Assembly: GCA_963845695.1 (NCBI GenBank)
Contig: CAWJTQ010000012.1
Location: 62,001-126,000, forward strand
From: CAWJTV01 sp963845695
GTDB lineage: Bacteria; Planctomycetota; Planctomycetia; Isosphaerales; Isosphaeraceae
Direction of reading: 5' to 3'
Length of the DNA stretch: 64,000 nt
The notes below the pieces were generated by a model. It was given only the letters and a program-made list of their open reading frames with translations, made no database searches and was not told where the DNA came from. Position numbers and translations under genes: made by a program. Below, in pieces: positions 50,139-59,733 of the stretch; positions within the stretch are counted from its first letter, which is position 1, and the number at the start of each line of letters is the position of its first letter.

Positions 50139-51743
50139 TCACCGCCGCCTTAGCCTGGCCGCCAGCTCCGTGAAGTCGCCGCGGCCGGCGGGGACGAGCA
50201 GATAGCCTGCGATGTAGGCGAGGGTCTCGGCGGTGAGGTGCAGGAGGAAGAGCGTGACCCGCGACAGGCTGGCCGGCCCGCTCGGGGCGATCGGCAGCAG
50301 CCCGCGCAGCAACGCGGTGACGGCGACCAGCGCGGCTGCGCCGACCATCGGGGCGCTCGCGGTCCGCTTCAGGTAGGTCCGCAGGTCGATCTGAAGTTCG
50401 CGGAAGAGATAGATGCCCGGCACCAGCAGATTGGAGAACAGCGTCGTCAGCACGGTGCCCCAGATCACCCCGGCGACGCCGAGCCGAGCCGTCAGGTAGC
50501 AACTGACCGGAAGGTTGACCAGCGACCCGATCAGCGACGAGAGTGCGATCACCTTGATCTTGTTGAGCCCAATCGACATCTGGGCGGTTACCGAGAGCAC
50601 CAGCGGGAGCGCGGCGATCAGGAACAGCCGCATCAGCGGCGCCTCCTTCGAGGCATCGTAGCCCAGGCGGTTTCCAAAGCACAGCGATAGGAACGGGGCG
50701 GCATAGAACCAGGCCAGGAGCCCGACCGGCAGTAGCAGGCCGATGTGCATCCGGGTGCCGTCATACTTGACCCGTTCCAGCCCGCGGTCGTCGCGCGCGG
50801 CCGCCAGGCTGGCGACGGCCGGCATCACCAGGTAGGCCAGCATCCAGCCGGTCTGACGAAGCTGCAAGAACGGCGTGCTCACTACCTTGTAAACGGCAAT
50901 GTGGGCCCCGGCCGGCTTGGGGAGCATGAAGCCGAGGATTGTGGTGTCGATCTTGTCGGCCAGCACGACGCTGATCTGGATCAAGGCGATATAAAAGCTG
51001 ATGTGTCCTAGCGCCTTGTAGTCGGCCCACCGCGCACCGTGGAAATGCGGCACGTGATCCAGCTCGCGGACCATCACCCAGAGCGCCGGCCCCAGGGCCA
51101 GACCCACCTGGATCGCCGTCTGCGTCGCGACGATCCAGAAGAAGTCGACCCCGGCTTTCACACCCAACACCAGCACTACGAATCGCAGCACGATGATCGC
51201 CAGCTCGTACCGGGGCACGAAGTCGTAACGCCGGGCGGCCTGGAGCACGCTCGAGACGACCACCGAGATGCCAAAAGTCGGGGCTGTGAGCGCCTGGAGC
51301 CAGAGGAGCTTGATGACCAGAGGATACGAACTGGCCTGGAGCGCCGTATACGGCAGCGCCCCGTAGGCCACTCCCAACAGCGCCGCGATCTGAACGATCG
51401 CCATCACCGCATAAAAGTTCATCCCGCTGGCGATCGCCCGGTCGACCCCGTCGCGATCGCCGCGGGTCCAGGCTTCGGAGATCTGCCGCTGCAACGCCGA
51501 GCTGGCGCCGAACTCGAACAGGAACTGGAAGAATCCAAATCCCCAGGCGAACCCGTACGCTCCCGATTCGTCAGGTCCGATTGCCTCCAGCACCAGCCGG
51601 ACCGACCACAACGAGAAAATGGCCTGGAGCGGAACCCTCAGCGCCAGCCAGAATGTGCCCTTCAATAAGCGGCCCAGGACCGGTGGCAGCGATTTCTTGT
51701 GGGAGGCGGACATGGTGCTGGTGGCAGGACTGGCCGTACTCAC
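50139..51743 (-). CDS. Oligosaccharide flippase (Wzx-like, MVF/MOP superfamily)
   Basis: A 534-residue polytopic membrane protein expected to flip lipid-linked polysaccharide units to the periplasm. Twelve to fourteen hydrophobic segments can be traced; the start GTFWLALRVPLQAIFSLWSV and the segments LLKGT, FGASSALQRQISEA and GLNKIKVIALSSLIGSLVNL are typical of polysaccharide exporters. AGGAAGG five bases before the GTG at 51743 decides the start over the ATG at 51713. No glycosyltransferase genes are adjacent, so it is an orphan transporter or served a cluster now lost. Confidence 0.88.
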   Translation of the reverse strand: MSTASPATSTMSASHKKSLPPVLGRLLKGTFWLALRVPLQAIFSLWSVRLVLEAIGPDESGAYGFAWGFGFFQFLFEFGASSALQRQISEAWTRGDRDGVDRAIASGMNFYAVMAIVQIAALLGVAYGALPYTALQASSYPLVIKLLWLQALTAPTFGISVVVSSVLQAARRYDFVPRYELAIIVLRFVVLVLGVKAGVDFFWIVATQTAIQVGLALGPALWVMVRELDHVPHFHGARWADYKALGHISFYIALIQISVVLADKIDTTILGFMLPKPAGAHIAVYKVVSTPFLQLRQTGWMLAYLVMPAVASLAAARDDRGLERVKYDGTRMHIGLLLPVGLLAWFYAAPFLSLCFGNRLGYDASKEAPLMRLFLIAALPLVLSVTAQMSIGLNKIKVIALSSLIGSLVNLPVSCYLTARLGVAGVIWGTVLTTLFSNLLVPGIYLFRELQIDLRTYLKRTASAPMVGAAALVAVTALLRGLLPIAPSGPASLSRVTLFLLHLTAETLAYIAGYLLVPAGRGDFTELAARLRRR

Positions 51744-52483
51744 GGAATCCTTCCTGGGATGGGTCAGTTCACTCCATTCGCTCCAATCGACGGCGGACCG
51801 ACTATCATATCCCCCTCGCCGCCACCCCGAAAGCCCAAAAGACCGTGACAGCGGCTCTCGCTCTCCGGCTCCCGCAGGCTTTCAGGGTGCAGTGGAAGGG
51901 GGACGATCCAGGGTCCTCGGAGTCGCTGATCGAGAGGCTCTCAATCGCCGAGAACTTTCAACCGTGTGGATAGGTGCCGGTAGAGCTGGTCGTCGGTGAT
52001 GCCGTTGACCTTTCGGCTGGCCACGACCACCGGTTCGCTCGGCCAGACCAGCCGCTCACGACACAGGGGTTTCTCGAGGAATCGATCTCGACCGATGACT
52101 CGAGCGCTTCACAGTTGGGTTGCGCACGCCCCAAGTGCGATGCGAATACACCCCCCTGGCCCCCCCCTTCGCACAGCGATTTTTCCGGGTCGATTGATTT
52201 TCAATCATCCCTGCGTTGTTAGCCAGATCCCACTCTCATCGGCCGGTGTCCGCTCCCTCTGAGCCATCTCGGCTCTTCATCCTGCCGCACGCGCCGTCGC
52301 TCTCTCCTCTCGCTCTGTCCGCGTCGAATGCTCCGGGTCGTCGCGCTGGGAATTGCCGCCATGGCCCAGACGAATCGAACGCGCCGGCACGATCCTCCTC
52401 ACCATTCCTGCCCTCTCGCAGGATGGGACTCTTTTCCACAGGCACTCACCAGGCTTGGCCCTAAAATATCATCCACTCGTGTT
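51744..52483. other. Non-coding stretch upstream of the flippase
   Basis: No gene supported. Open frames are short and arginine- or serine-rich. The flippase promoter is probably near 51760-51830, where the DNA is less GC-rich. Confidence 0.35.
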
Positions 52484-52573
52484 AAATAAATTATGGCGGT
52501 ATTCTCCCCGTAAATCCCCATTATTTCGTGAATATTCCCCGTGAGCATCGAAAAAATCCGCCATAATTTATTT
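52484..52573. repeat. AT-rich inverted repeat with perfect 16-base arms
   Basis: AAATAAATTATGGCGG at 52484-52499 and its exact complement at 52558-52573 flank 58 bases that contain CCCCGTAA, CCCC and ATTCCCCGTGA. The composition is unlike the rest of the window. It sits just before a transposase relic and could be the end of that element or an operator. Confidence 0.8.
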
Positions 52574-52595
52574 GGCATCCACGCGCACATTCCTT

Positions 52596-53087
52596 ATGCT
52601 TTGATCGGACAACTCCGGCACCATCGCTACCCCTCCCCTCGCCGAGAGCCGATCCCTGATCTACGAGCTTTCCCACCGCCGCATCGTTGGACCCACCGGC
52701 CACCTCATCATCCCTCCCCACGACCCGGTCACTCCGCGGTTGCTCATGCTCATCGAGGGAGAATGCGAGGGACTGGGACCCCTGAAGGCCGCTCAGAAGT
52801 ATGGTCTCTCGCGGCAGCGGTATTATCAATTGTGAAAACAATTCCAGGAAGAAGGCTCCTTGGGCCTCCTGAACCAGAAACGCGGACCCAAGACCAGCTC
52901 AGTCCGGACCGAGGAGGTCGAACGACAGGTCATTCGTCACCGTTTCCTCGATCCCGATGCCTCGGTCGCCATCATCGCTCAAAAGCTCCGCCAGGCCGGC
53001 TTCGCCATCAGCACGGGGAGTGTGGAACGGGTTGTGGAAAAGTATGGTCTTCCCCAAAAAACTCCATCGCTACCGTCCCAACCCTGA
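52596..53087 (+). pseudogene. Transposase/helix-turn-helix relic
   Basis: One frame reads LAESRSLIYELSHRRIVG, LKAAQKYGLSRQRYYQL, GLLNQKRGPKTSSVRTEEVE and GSVERVVEKYGL, the N-terminal helix-turn-helix portion of a transposase family with winged HTH and integrase cores. In-frame TGA codons at 52602 and 52833 and the lack of any DDE domain show it is dead and truncated. Confidence 0.7.
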
Positions 53088-53107
53088 ACCGGCGCTGGAA
53101 ACGCAGA

Positions 53108-53500
53108 TCACCAAGACGCGCACCAAACCCATCCCCTGCGACCCGCGGAGCATCGAGTATGGAGTGCGACGAAACCCCGTACTCCTCGCTCAGGTAATCG
53201 GCGGCGACCCGCTGATGGTTCGGGGTCACCACTTTTTTTTGCGACGTCCTGGAGCATTTGCTTATCGAGCATCAGCTCGGCGACCAAGAGCTGGAGCCGC
53301 TCGACTTCGACTTCCAGCTCGCGTCGTCGGCGGTCGGTGTCGCCCCGGGCCGGATCGTGGCGGTGGCGCCAGCGATGGTAGGTCGTCTGGGCGATGCCCA
53401 GCTTGCGGCAGATGTCCCCGACCGTCAATCCCTTGGCCAAGTCGCGATCGGCCTCACGGAGCAATCGCGCCACCTCGTCGGCCTTCCGTCGCTTCCTCTA
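53108..53500 (-). pseudogene. IS3-family orfA relic with orfB debris
   Basis: VARLLREADRDLAKGLTVGD followed by ICRKLGIAQTTYHRWRH and a leucine-zipper-like VERLQLLVAELMLDKQMLQD is the OrfA HTH and zipper of IS3/IS2-type elements. The expected ATG appears as AGG. In a second frame VVTPNHQRVAADYLSEEYGV is the start of OrfB, after which homology ends. The remnant is convergent with the HTH relic. Confidence 0.75.
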
Positions 53501-53727
53501 TGAGTCCCTCCTGGACACAGTCTACCGAGGGACTTCCATATCAGGTGGACCAGTTTCTGGGGAGCAGACCACACTGGCTCCGGGGCGCTTTTCCGGGCCG
53601 ACCGCTTCGGCCCTCCCTCGGCCGGCCGGGTGTCGCGAATCGCCTCGGCGGCAAGCACGATGGAACCGTTTCTGATCCCAATCGCCACGCCGGCCCTTCG
53701 ACCATGACCCGGCCGACATCTCGAAGG

Positions 53728-54075
53728 TCAGACCACTCGGGTTTCCGCCTCGTGTGAGTGCTTGGCCGGTCGAATCACAATCTCCACGTCACGGCCCAGG
53801 GCGTTCAAGAACCGAAACAGCCGGTCCGTCGAGAAGCCATCGAGCTTGCCCCGAAGCAGTGCCGACATCTTCGGTTGGTCGATGCCGAGGAGCTTCGCGG
53901 CCCGGACCTGCGTGAGCTTCCGCTCCGCGATGATGTCGGCGATACGCTGCACCAGCGCCGCTTTCGCCAGGAGCTCTTCGGGATTCTTGAGCCCCAGGTC
54001 GGCGAACACGTTCCCGCTCGACCGCTCAATGGGGACCGGCTTGTCGCCTTTCTTCTTGGGCTCGTCTTTCCTCAT
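53728..54075 (-). CDS. XRE-family antitoxin (HigA2-like)
   Basis: A 115-residue DNA-binding antitoxin. The helix-turn-helix is in KLTQVRAAKLLGIDQPKMSA, followed by LLRGKLDGFSTDRLFRFLNA and a short C-terminus with LGRDVEIVIRP. This is the standard HigA/XRE layout in which the protein binds its own promoter and the toxin. Its start overlaps the end of the toxin frame by about 50 bases. The toxin gene upstream carries a stop codon, so the antitoxin may now be solitary. Confidence 0.85.
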   Translation of the reverse strand: MRKDEPKKKGDKPVPIERSSGNVFADLGLKNPEELLAKAALVQRIADIIAERKLTQVRAAKLLGIDQPKMSALLRGKLDGFSTDRLFRFLNALGRDVEIVIRPAKHSHEAETRVV

Positions 54076-54430
54076 GGTGTTCCTCCGCTACCTTGAGCCG
54101 CTGCCGGATGAGGTTCATCTCGGCCATCGGCGTCTTGATGCCCTTCTTCGATTTCTTCTGAAAGGCATGGAGCACGTAGACCGCTCCGGCAAATTTGACC
54201 GTATAGACGGCCCGGTACGTGTTCCCGTCGTGGTCCTCGACCAGCTCGAGCGCCCCCGCCCCACCGAAGCCCTTCAAGACCTTCGCGTCCCGGTGCTTGC
54301 GGCCGAGCTGGGCTTGTCAGAGGGCAAAGCCCATCGAATGGCCGACGTCCTCCGGGAACTCTCGCAAGTCATCCCGGCTTGAGCCTATCCAGAACAGCGG
54401 CTTGGATTCCTCGGTCTCGCCAGTGCTCAT
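54026..54430 (-). pseudogene. HigB/Gp49-type (RelE-like) toxin with a premature TGA
   Basis: From the ATG at 54430 (MSTGETEESKPLFWIGSSRD) the frame runs through REFPEDVGHSMGFAL to an in-frame TGA at 54317-54319, then continues AQLGRKHRDAKVLKGFGGAG, EDHDGNTYRAVYTVKF and AVYVLHAFQKKSKKGIKTP, the body and catalytic end of a phage-derived Gp49/HigB mRNA interferase. Only one stop separates the two parts, so the gene was lost recently or the stop is an error. Downstream lies its antitoxin. Confidence 0.8.
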
Positions 54431-55006
54431 GATATGCCAATTCTGGCATAATTGAGCCCTTTCCAGCCAGGGGCTTTTCCAACGGAGTGCTCAACGGTTC
54501 CAGGAACTCTTCTGGTTCTCTGGAGCTTTTGTCCCGAATCAACGGTTCCTGGAGCCTTTTCTGGTTCCCTGGAACCTTTTCTGATTCGGAACCTTTTCTG
54601 ACTCCTGTCCGAATCAACGGTTCCATCCGAATCAACGGCTCCAGGAACCTTTTCTGACTCCACCGAGGCCGTTCGTCCATCGCATCTTGTTGAGCACCGG
54701 GACGACCCTGGAGATCCTCTTCGTGTCGGTGATCATCCATCGGTTCGCCGTACCGGCCGTCAGGAAGATTGCCAAGCAGATGGCGTGATGTCGATCATCC
54801 CCAGTCCGGTGTCGAGTGGTTGAAACGAAGCCCGGGAAAGCGAATGTGTCGCTTGCGGAAACCGCGAGGCTGGCCACTCGACATCACCAGCGGATCGCAT
54901 CGCGTTGACAGGGCTCGAATCGACGGCTTCTGGAGACCTTTTCTGGATAGGATTCCTGGAGTTCGAGCGAGCCTTTCGATTGCCATGAGGCCACTCACTT
55001 GTGCGA
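54431..55006. other. Repeat-rich non-coding stretch
   Basis: 54490-54660 holds at least seven degenerate copies of a GGTTCCTGGAACCTTTTCTG motif alternating with GAATCAACGGTTCC. From 54670 to 54790 minus-strand codons (NRWMITDTKRISRVVPVLNK) look like debris of a gene I cannot name. No intact gene. Confidence 0.5.
54490..54660. repeat. Cluster of GGTTCC-GGAACC palindromic repeats
   Basis: Degenerate tandem copies of AACGGTTCCTGGAACC followed by TTTTCTG. Single copies recur at 60138-60163 and 60398-60423; the latter abuts the break point of the duplicated kinase. Confidence 0.75.
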
Positions 55007-57298
55007 TCAGTTCTTCTCTGGCAGCTCCGGCAATCCTTTCCAAAGAACGCCTCCGTCCGGACTCCTCACTTCGATGTTTCGGAAATGGCACACGGTTTCC
55101 CAGCTACCAAGTCCGATCCTTCCCTTTGTGAGCCTTGAATCGACAGGATGAAATATCTCGCTACCATTCACGAAGCATCGAGCTTCGGGGCCGCGAACTT
55201 CGATTCTCACCTTGTACCATCGATCCGGTTCAAGCGAACCGGGAGCTGACTCGTGAGTCACTTGTCCATCAACCACCTTTCCTAATCCGTGCCAGTTTCC
55301 CGGACCGGGATACAGATTATAGTGATTGCCTCCGTCCTGGAAATGAAAAAATACCCAGACGTTGATTCCTCCGATGCCCTTGACTTCGACTTCGAAGTCA
55401 TAGTTCGACCACCATTCGTCGCCAAAAACTAGTGATTTCCCACCCGGGTCAGTGGAGACTTGCACCAGATCCTCTCCTTCAACTCGCCATGATCCGTGGA
55501 AGACGTGCACCTGGCGGTTCGGCGATGCGGCCGCTCCATTTGCCCGAGGTTGAGCCGCCTCATGATTCTTCGATGCACTCGTCGGTATTGAGCCCGCTGG
55601 TTCATGAGAACCGAGTTCCTTGGGCTTGAATTCAACCCGAAGTGGTTCGTTCTCCCCACGACGCACGGAAAAGTTTCGGGTCCTGACCACGAGGTCGCCC
55701 CGCTTAACCTTCAATTCATGATCTCCGACACTGAGCATAATGGGTTCGCCCAAGCCCTCGATCCTGAAGGTCTCGCGATCATCGAGCGTCACCACGACGT
55801 CCGGATCATCGACCTCGATCTTGATCCGGCCCTTGTTGGTGGACAAGTAGAGGACCACCCCCAGCGCGGCCGCTCCGAACATCGAAGCCGCGACGATCAC
55901 CCGCCAGAAGTCCCACCGTCTTTTCCATCTCGGCCATGCCGCGACTGGGGCCACTTCTCGAACGGGTTCCGTCTCCCGGAGTTCGACGAGGCTCTCCCAC
56001 ATCGGCTCCGGGCGAGCTAGCTGCGGCGGCCCGTTCACCGTGCACGCTGGGGTCGATGCCATGCCCGGCGCGGGTTGGGTCGGCATGGAATCCATGCCGA
56101 ACATTGGCTGCTTCACCTCGGCTTGCCCCACCCGAGAGACTTCCGGCTTCGATCCGACCGACCCCGACGATCCCTTCTTGAAGAAGGGCAACAGGGCTTG
56201 GGCCACCTGCTTCGGCTCCTGGAACCGCCGCTCCGGCTCCTTGGCCATCATCTTGCCCACGACCGCCGCCAGCTCGATCGGCACCTCCGGCCGCGCCAGG
56301 TTGAGCGGCGTCGCCTCCATCGAGTGGTGCGCCTGGAGGATCTCATAGAGGCTGTCGCCCTGGAAGGGCGGGCCGCCGGTCAGCAGGTAATAGAACGTGC
56401 AGCCCAGGCTGTAGATGTCGGCACGGATGTCGGCCTTGCGCACGTTGCTGATCTGCTCGGGTGCGATGAAATCGGGCGTCCCCAGCATCTGCCCTTCGTG
56501 CGTGAGGGTCCGATCCGTCGGTCCCTCGCTCTTGACCTTGGCTAACCCGAAGTCGAGCACCTTGATCAGGGCGCGATTCCCCTGGCGAGACAGCATCAAG
56601 TTGCCGGGCTTGATGTCGCGGTGGACCATACCGTGCTCGTGCGCATGTTGCAAGCCCAGCGCCGCCTGGTGGATGTAGTTGCAGACGTTGGCGACCGGCA
56701 ACGCGCCGCGGGCCTTGACCAGCCGGGCCAGGTCGAGGCCCTCGACGTACTCCATGGCCAGGACGAGGCTCTCGCCGATCCGCAGGGCCGTATAGGCGGC
56801 CACGACGTTGGGGTGGTGCAATTTGGCCGCGTTGCGAATCTCGCCGAGGAAGCGGTCAAGAACGCCGCGGCGGTTGACGAGCTGGCTGCTGACGACCTTC
56901 AGGACCTCCATGCGGCCCATGAGCGTGTTCTCGGCGAGGTAGACGACCCCCATGCCGCCCTGGCCCAGCTCGCGGAGGACCTGGTAGTCGGGGTGGTCGG
57001 CCAGGCCCGGTGGCAGCGTACTGGCCGGGGGTGGCGCTGGCGAACCCGGATCCCCGCTGGCCAGCATCGACAGGCCGGCGACGGATGAAACGACCGGGGC
57101 GGGAGAAGCGGGCCGGCCCTGGGCGTCGCGGATGCGCCCGAGGAAGCTGTCGGCCGACATCGCGGCGACCCGTTTCCGACAATCCGGGCACTGCTCCAGA
57201 TGTCGGTTGACCGCCTCAGACGAACGGTCGTCGAGCTTGCCCAGACCATACGAGCTCAGGGTCTGGTCCGTCGGATGGCTGATGGGATGGGAGTTCAT
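55007..57298 (-). CDS. Membrane-anchored Ser/Thr kinase with zinc finger and DUF1080/LamG-like domain
   Basis: A 763-residue kinase. Order: HC2-like zinc finger (H33, C37, C40), kinase with glycine loop GQGGMG (113-118), K134, HRDIKPGN (H226, D228), DFG (D249) and APEQ, linker, transmembrane helix 466-486, PEGA-like segment (RIKIEVDDPDVVVTLDDRET), and a C-terminal DUF1080/laminin-G-like sandwich (597-745, VFHGSWRVEGEDLVQV to IGLGSWETVCHFRNIEV). The exterior domain probably binds a glycan or other envelope ligand and signals inward. The ATG at 57298 follows the conserved leader; the longer open frame to 57745 belongs to the sigma remnant. This is the intact partner of the broken copy at 60.4-62.4 kb. 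Confidence 0.9.
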   Translation of the reverse strand: MNSHPISHPTDQTLSSYGLGKLDDRSSEAVNRHLEQCPDCRKRVAAMSADSFLGRIRDAQGRPASPAPVVSSVAGLSMLASGDPGSPAPPPASTLPPGLADHPDYQVLRELGQGGMGVVYLAENTLMGRMEVLKVVSSQLVNRRGVLDRFLGEIRNAAKLHHPNVVAAYTALRIGESLVLAMEYVEGLDLARLVKARGALPVANVCNYIHQAALGLQHAHEHGMVHRDIKPGNLMLSRQGNRALIKVLDFGLAKVKSEGPTDRTLTHEGQMLGTPDFIAPEQISNVRKADIRADIYSLGCTFYYLLTGGPPFQGDSLYEILQAHHSMEATPLNLARPEVPIELAAVVGKMMAKEPERRFQEPKQVAQALLPFFKKGSSGSVGSKPEVSRVGQAEVKQPMFGMDSMPTQPAPGMASTPACTVNGPPQLARPEPMWESLVELRETEPVREVAPVAAWPRWKRRWDFWRVIVAASMFGAAALGVVLYLSTNKGRIKIEVDDPDVVVTLDDRETFRIEGLGEPIMLSVGDHELKVKRGDLVVRTRNFSVRRGENEPLRVEFKPKELGSHEPAGSIPTSASKNHEAAQPRANGAAASPNRQVHVFHGSWRVEGEDLVQVSTDPGGKSLVFGDEWWSNYDFEVEVKGIGGINVWVFFHFQDGGNHYNLYPGPGNWHGLGKVVDGQVTHESAPGSLEPDRWYKVRIEVRGPEARCFVNGSEIFHPVDSRLTKGRIGLGSWETVCHFRNIEVRSPDGGVLWKGLPELPEKN

Positions 57299-57390
57299 CG
57301 GACGGTCTCCGGAAACGGGACGAGCGACTGTTCCTGAACAGGAAAGGCCGGTTCTGCGTCGAACCTGTCGCGAAAATCGAAATTCACCAC
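55322..57390 (-). repeat. Duplicated kinase block, copy 1
   Basis: Matches 60425-62490 at a constant offset of 5103 bases (5104 beyond 61745). Only scattered differences over 55322-56850, but clearly more divergence over 56900-57300. Confidence 0.85.
57299..57383 (-). repeat. Conserved sigma-to-kinase leader, copy 4
   Basis: On the minus strand, TTCGACGCAGAACCGGCC and CCGTTTCCGGAGACCGTCCG lead into the kinase ATG at 57298. Confidence 0.7.
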
Positions 57391-57745
57391 AAGAGGTCGC
57401 CGGCTTCTTCCCGTAACCGCTTGAGAACCCGAGACTTGGCCAGAATGACCGCGTTCTCGGACAGGCCCAGTTCCTCGGCCACCCGCCCGGCCGGGACGCC
57501 ATCGACGCCGAATCGCTGGAACGCCGCCCAGATGGTCGGGGTGAAGTCGGGCTGCACGACCGCCAGGAGCTTGTCGACGACGTGCTTGTCGTGATCCCGG
57601 TCCCACTCGCGGGCGAGGTCGTCGTTGGGGTCAGACAGCCGTTCGAGGAAGCCGGCAGATCGAGCCCTTGCAGCCCGGACCAGTCTGAGGCATCCGGCCG
57701 GGCCATCTGGAGTCGATCGAGCAGGCTGACGGATGTCGGTTTCAC
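57384..57745 (-). pseudogene. ECF sigma-70 factor remnant, internally deleted (copy B)
   Basis: GTG 57745 begins KPTSVSLLDRLQMARPDASD, then after LQGLDLPA the sequence jumps out of frame to AGFLERLSDPNDDLAREWDR and region 4 (RVAEELGLSENAVILAKSRV). The junction is at the same place as in copy A at 31662-32024. Region 2 is absent, so no functional sigma factor can be made. The kinase follows at once. Confidence 0.72.
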
Positions 57746-57904
57746 GAGCCGCGGTCAAATCGAGATTTGGGATCTCGATTTGACCGATCATCCTACTTGC
57801 TGCTGGTCGTCCAGCCAATCAGCTCTTGACCCCTTTGGCCCCGCTCGAGGGATGTCCCCAGTCGGGCACGAGGATTACTGGACGCTTCCAGTGCCTGAAA
57901 GCTC

Positions 57905-58351
57905 TCAATGGAGATGCACCTCGCTATTGACATAGGTGAATCGACCCTGTTCCTCGTTCCATTGGATTTGATCGGCATGGGATTGAAACCAATGGAGGAC
58001 ACCCACGGGGTTATCGGTCAGTCGTAGATGCCCCGGCAGTGGCAAGAGCTTTTCGATCGCGGGGACATAATAGCGGCACGTCGAATAATTCGCGGATTGG
58101 GGAAATGCCACGATCGTCTGCAACGTGTCTTCGAGATGGTCCAGCCGGCCGAAGACCAAAAAACCAATTCCCGCCCAGATCGCGCGCGCCGCCCTCTGAT
58201 CGGCGGGCCAGCGCATCGGGACCAGTTCGCTCTGCGCACCATTCCAGTATTCTTCGAGGCAACCGAGCACCTCGGCACGCTGGACCACGGGGCGAAACGG
58301 GGACAATTCCTGCCGAAGCATTTCTTGAAAGACGTCCGCGGGCCTGTTCAT
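57905..58351 (-). CDS. Unknown protein, second gene of a two-gene unit
   Basis: About 148 residues from ATG 58351 (MNRPADVFQEMLRQELSPFR). Mixed alpha/beta with RAARAIWAGIGFLVFGRLDH and a C-terminal WFQSHADQIQWNEEQGRF. No family recognised. It begins 19 bases after the end of the upstream gene, so they are probably co-transcribed; size and position fit an immunity or antitoxin protein, but that is a guess. Confidence 0.5.
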   Translation of the reverse strand: MNRPADVFQEMLRQELSPFRPVVQRAEVLGCLEEYWNGAQSELVPMRWPADQRAARAIWAGIGFLVFGRLDHLEDTLQTIVAFPQSANYSTCRYYVPAIEKLLPLPGHLRLTDNPVGVLHWFQSHADQIQWNEEQGRFTYVNSEVHLH

Positions 58352-58369
58352 GGTCCAGCACCTCACTGT

Positions 58370-59165
58370 TCAATACGGCGGCCCGAAAGAAAGGAACCGG
58401 CGGCCCTGCGCGGATAGGACGATCGTGCGCCGACTCACGCGATGGAGGGCCACACGCTCGAATTCCCAAGCATACCCATGCCCATGAACCAGAACGGAAT
58501 CCTCGAGTCTCTGCAAGGTCACATAAACCCACTCCCCCGGTCGTTGTGCGTAAGCGGCGGCCACTGGCAGACGTTCCGAGAACGGAATACCGGCACCGCC
58601 CAGAGGTTGCCCGCGCAAGTGATCCGGCGCACGGGCAGGTCCACCAGCTCCGAATGCCACTGCGCCCTCATCTCGTGCGGAGAAACACCGAGAGCTTCGA
58701 GCGCCTCGGCCAACTGGATCGATGCGTCCATCCCCGACGCTCCCTGAAATGAGACATCACCCGCCGCGACGCTCGACAAAAAATCGCTCCCCGGAGGGAG
58801 CTCGGCTTGTCCTCGGTAAAGCACCAAGAAGCCCTTTCCGCGAAGCCAGGATGCGGCCATCCGCCCCAGCCTCGACCTGGGGACAGGTCCGGCTGTTTCG
58901 AGGGCATTCGCAATGGTCTCTTCCGAATGGCCTAACTGCAACAACAGGTCGTCAACTTTCTTGGCCCACCTTACGAAAGCCCTGGCATCGTACCAGTCAC
59001 AGAGGAACTGGACCCATGCAACCAGTCTATCGAATGCTCCGCCTTTTCCGACAGCCCCGAGAGCGCGTGCGGGCCCATGGGTTCCCTTCCCTTCGCCCAT
59101 TCGCGTGGCTCCTTCCGCGTGGCAACTCCTCGCAACCAGGCTTGTTCGTCGGTCAACTCGACCAT
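58370..59165 (-). pseudogene. Unknown protein (toxin-like candidate), two frameshifts
   Basis: The start ATG 59165 has a perfect AAGGAGGTGA. The protein reads MVELTDEQAWLRGVATRKEP in one frame, FDRLVAWVQFLCDWYDARAF through VLYRGQAELPPGSDFLSSVA and GDVSFQGASGMDASIQLAEA in a second, and PGEWVYVTLQRLEDSVLVHG to RRFLSFGPPY in a third, about 265 residues. Two indels (near 59050 and 58575) are needed. I recognise no family; the YRGQ and late aromatic strands faintly recall ADP-ribosyltransferase-like toxins. Confidence 0.5.
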
Positions 59166-59289
59166 GGTCACCTCCTTCAAGAGAGGATACCAGATCCAGC
59201 GCGATGACAGTCAGCCCGGCATGGTATTCTGGCCAACGCGACGCGGTGTCGGTGGATGACGGGCTGGGGGCCTGGAAGCGCGTCGCATC

Positions 59290-59733
59290 CTACTCGGCTG
59301 GCGCATCGAGGAAGACGCCCGGATCAATCCGGAAGTAGCGGGCCAGGATGCCGATGTGCCGGGTATTGAGCCGGCGTCGGCCCAGGAGGACCTCCGACAA
59401 CGTAGACTCGGGTAGCCCCGCCTCCGCGGCGACGGTCGCCCGCGTCTTGCCGCTCGACTCGACCAGGTGCCGCAGCGCGTCGAGGCCGGTGACCGGCTCG
59501 ATCGGGTAGCGCTGGTCCTCGTACTTCTCGACCAGGTCGGAGAGGACGTCGAGGTAATCCTCCTCATCCCCGGCCAGCCCACCCCGGGCCAGGAGGCGGT
59601 CGATCATCGCGATGGCCTGGTCCAGTTCCGTGTCGGAGCGGAGCGGGCGCAGGGGAAGCTCCCGGACCAGGACGAAATAGCGGTCGCTCGTCTGGCCTGG
59701 GGACCGGACCTCAGTCGTCTTTCCACGTACCAC
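59290..59733 (-). CDS. higA: HigA-type antitoxin
   Basis: A 147-residue antitoxin with an N-terminal toxin-binding part (LRSDTELDQAIAMIDRLLAR, DEEDYLDVLSDLVEKYED) and a C-terminal helix-turn-helix (TRATVAAEAGLPESTLSEVL, then RRLNTRHIGILARYF). This matches the long HigA family that follows HigB. It overlaps the toxin gene by 23 bases, so they are coupled. It should neutralise HigB and repress the operon. Confidence 0.88.
   Translation of the reverse strand: MVRGKTTEVRSPGQTSDRYFVLVRELPLRPLRSDTELDQAIAMIDRLLARGGLAGDEEDYLDVLSDLVEKYEDQRYPIEPVTGLDALRHLVESSGKTRATVAAEAGLPESTLSEVLLGRRRLNTRHIGILARYFRIDPGVFLDAPAE

Noticed and set aside
57299..57745. N-terminal extension of the kinase to 912 residues
   Set aside because: The extension is the sigma remnant and leader read through; the kinase ATG at 57298 has the conserved upstream GGAGA and matches the starts at the other loci.
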